Assembly: GCF_032854445.1 (NCBI RefSeq)
Contig: NC_088302.1
Span: 34,195,979-34,259,978, forward strand
Direction of reading: 5' to 3'
From: Liolophura sinensis
Taxonomy: Eukaryota > Mollusca > Polyplacophora > Chitonida > Chitonidae
DNA length: 64,000 nucleotides
The notes under the pieces were generated by a model, which saw only the letters and a list, made by a program, of their open reading frames with translations, was not told where the DNA came from and made no database searches. Position numbers and translations under genes: made by a program. Shown in pieces: positions 62,941 through 64,000 of the stretch; the first letter of the stretch is position 1; the number at the start of each line of letters is the position of its first letter.

Positions 62941-63047
62941 TTGTCCAGATTAAGCTATAGCTTGGTCTTCGGTGCAATCGTATGACATAAATATCAACAA
63001 CACTCTTGCGCTTCAATCATCTGACATTAAGTTTCTACTGGGCGTTT

Positions 63048-63149
63048 GGAAGTGCCAGACATTCTTTGGCAATTTTGGGAGTGTTAGACAATCTTGGGTT
63101 GCCAGACAATCTTTGGAGTGCCAGACAATCTTGGGAGTGCCAGACAATC
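63048..63149. repeat. ~20-bp tandem repeat
   Basis: About five copies of GCCAGACAATCTTGGGAGT-like units. The last two are nearly identical and the first two are diverged. Confidence 0.92.
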
Positions 63150-63478
63150 GAGCAGTTGGTTATTTCGATAGAGCAAAACTACTAATAAACAGAACTGTGT
63201 CGCAGCGAAACGGATTATTTGGATAATTAAACGTGCACGCTGGATTCAGTAATGACGTTCTGACAAATGCGCTTTGTTTCGAAAACTGACAGTTACTGTG
63301 TTGGTTTTATTACGGCTGTCCAAGGCCTCTCTTCCGTTTGCTTTTCTACAGATTTAGCTGGTGTAGCTAGGAATAATGGCTGTACCTACGCACATCTCGT
63401 GAAAACTTTATGCATTATTGTAAATTTTAAAGGATAAAAGGTATGACCATATAGCGTTGTCTCTTCCTGATTAGTAAT

Positions 63479-63540
63479 TATTTATTTTTGTTGATTCGTG
63501 TTTTACGCCGTACTCAAGAATGTTTCATTTATGCCGTGCT
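63479..63540 (-). mobile_element. SINE-A tail fragment, - strand
   Basis: TTATTTTTGTTGATTCGTGT, TTTACGCCGTACTCAAGAAT and GTTTCATTTATGCCGT are the reverse complement of the SINE-A tail. It abuts the F segment at 63546. Confidence 0.88.
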
Positions 63541-63545
63541 GTGTG

Positions 63546-63942
63546 AAGACGTATATAGCAACATGATGGCAGAATGGCTGCATTCAGAAGTATTATCTTC
63601 CTTGGTGAGAATTAGACACCTAAGACAGAACACCCTGGAGTACACATGATATCTGACGAAATGCAACTATTAAAAAATATAGCTCTGGCTTTATAAAGTT
63701 TTCCATAACCTTTTCAGCTCGCAGGCAAATGCAGACAACACTTTAGGGCATTCATATCTGAGAATTCGTCAGGTAATTGTTATCACTTTGCCTGAACAAA
63801 TTTTGTAAGTTCACAGATATTTTCAAGATGCTGAAAGCCCAGTTTTTGTACATGTATTTATGTACAAGATTATAAATGATCGATATGACTAACGTATTTG
63901 TATCTCATGTTCTCGTTACTAGCTCTGTTTATGATGTGCTTC
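63546..63942. repeat. Array landmark segment F (copy at 63.5 kb)
   Basis: Second long copy of the segment at 59883-60275: GAAGACGTATATAGCAACAT, GAATTAGACACCTAAGACAG, TATCTGACGAAATGCAACTA, CATAACCTTTTCAGCTCGCA and ATGTATTTATGTACAAG. It shows the array reaching almost to the right edge of the window. Confidence 0.85.
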
Positions 63943-64000
63943 CACAGCACTTTCCCATTGTGGACCATTTGCTGCGGCATACAAAAATGTAGAGTGGCCA

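Overview
KIND OF ORGANISM. The window is nuclear DNA of an invertebrate animal. It is AT-rich, has one intron-rich gene with standard GT-AG splice sites, and carries many tRNA-derived SINE copies. The main SINE has a tRNA-like head and a tail reading GAGTACGGCGTAAAACACC followed by (AAAT)n. I remember this type from lophotrochozoans, most of all molluscs. A mollusc is the best guess, but the species cannot be read from the sequence. LAYOUT. 1-7.3 kb: no convincing gene. It holds a small degenerate ~73-bp tandem repeat (1.64-1.93 kb) and a 1.7-kb minisatellite with a 24-bp period (4.34-6.01 kb). 7.31-28.34 kb, + strand: one complete gene in ten coding exons. It encodes a 314-residue secreted carbonic-anhydrase-related protein of the CA10/CA11 (CARP X/XI) type. 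Every exon joins in phase and every intron is GT-AG. The protein has a signal peptide, the conserved cysteine pair and three N-glycosylation sequons. It lacks the first of the three zinc-binding histidines and keeps the other two. The introns hold SINE copies, including two closely spaced inverted pairs, plus short tandem repeats. 28.3-33.9 kb: probable 3' UTR and intergenic DNA, with a possible alternative last exon at 29.69 kb. 33.9-64 kb: no intact gene. Instead there is an old tandem array of large units (about 4.3-6 kb each). I traced it through recurring landmarks in at least five units, with further partial units reaching the right edge. SINEs have inserted into single units, two of them with visible target-site duplications. 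Some segments of the unit look like decayed exons, so the array may be a dead or dying tandem gene family. Near 62.3-62.7 kb two short exon-like stretches could belong to another gene. HOW THE PARTS RELATE. The CARP gene is the only gene I can support. CA10-type proteins are secreted, catalytically dead or weak, and in vertebrates bind neurexins. Everything else is repeat structure, some of it (the intronic inverted repeats and the microsatellite beside the last acceptor) placed where it could affect processing of the CARP transcript.
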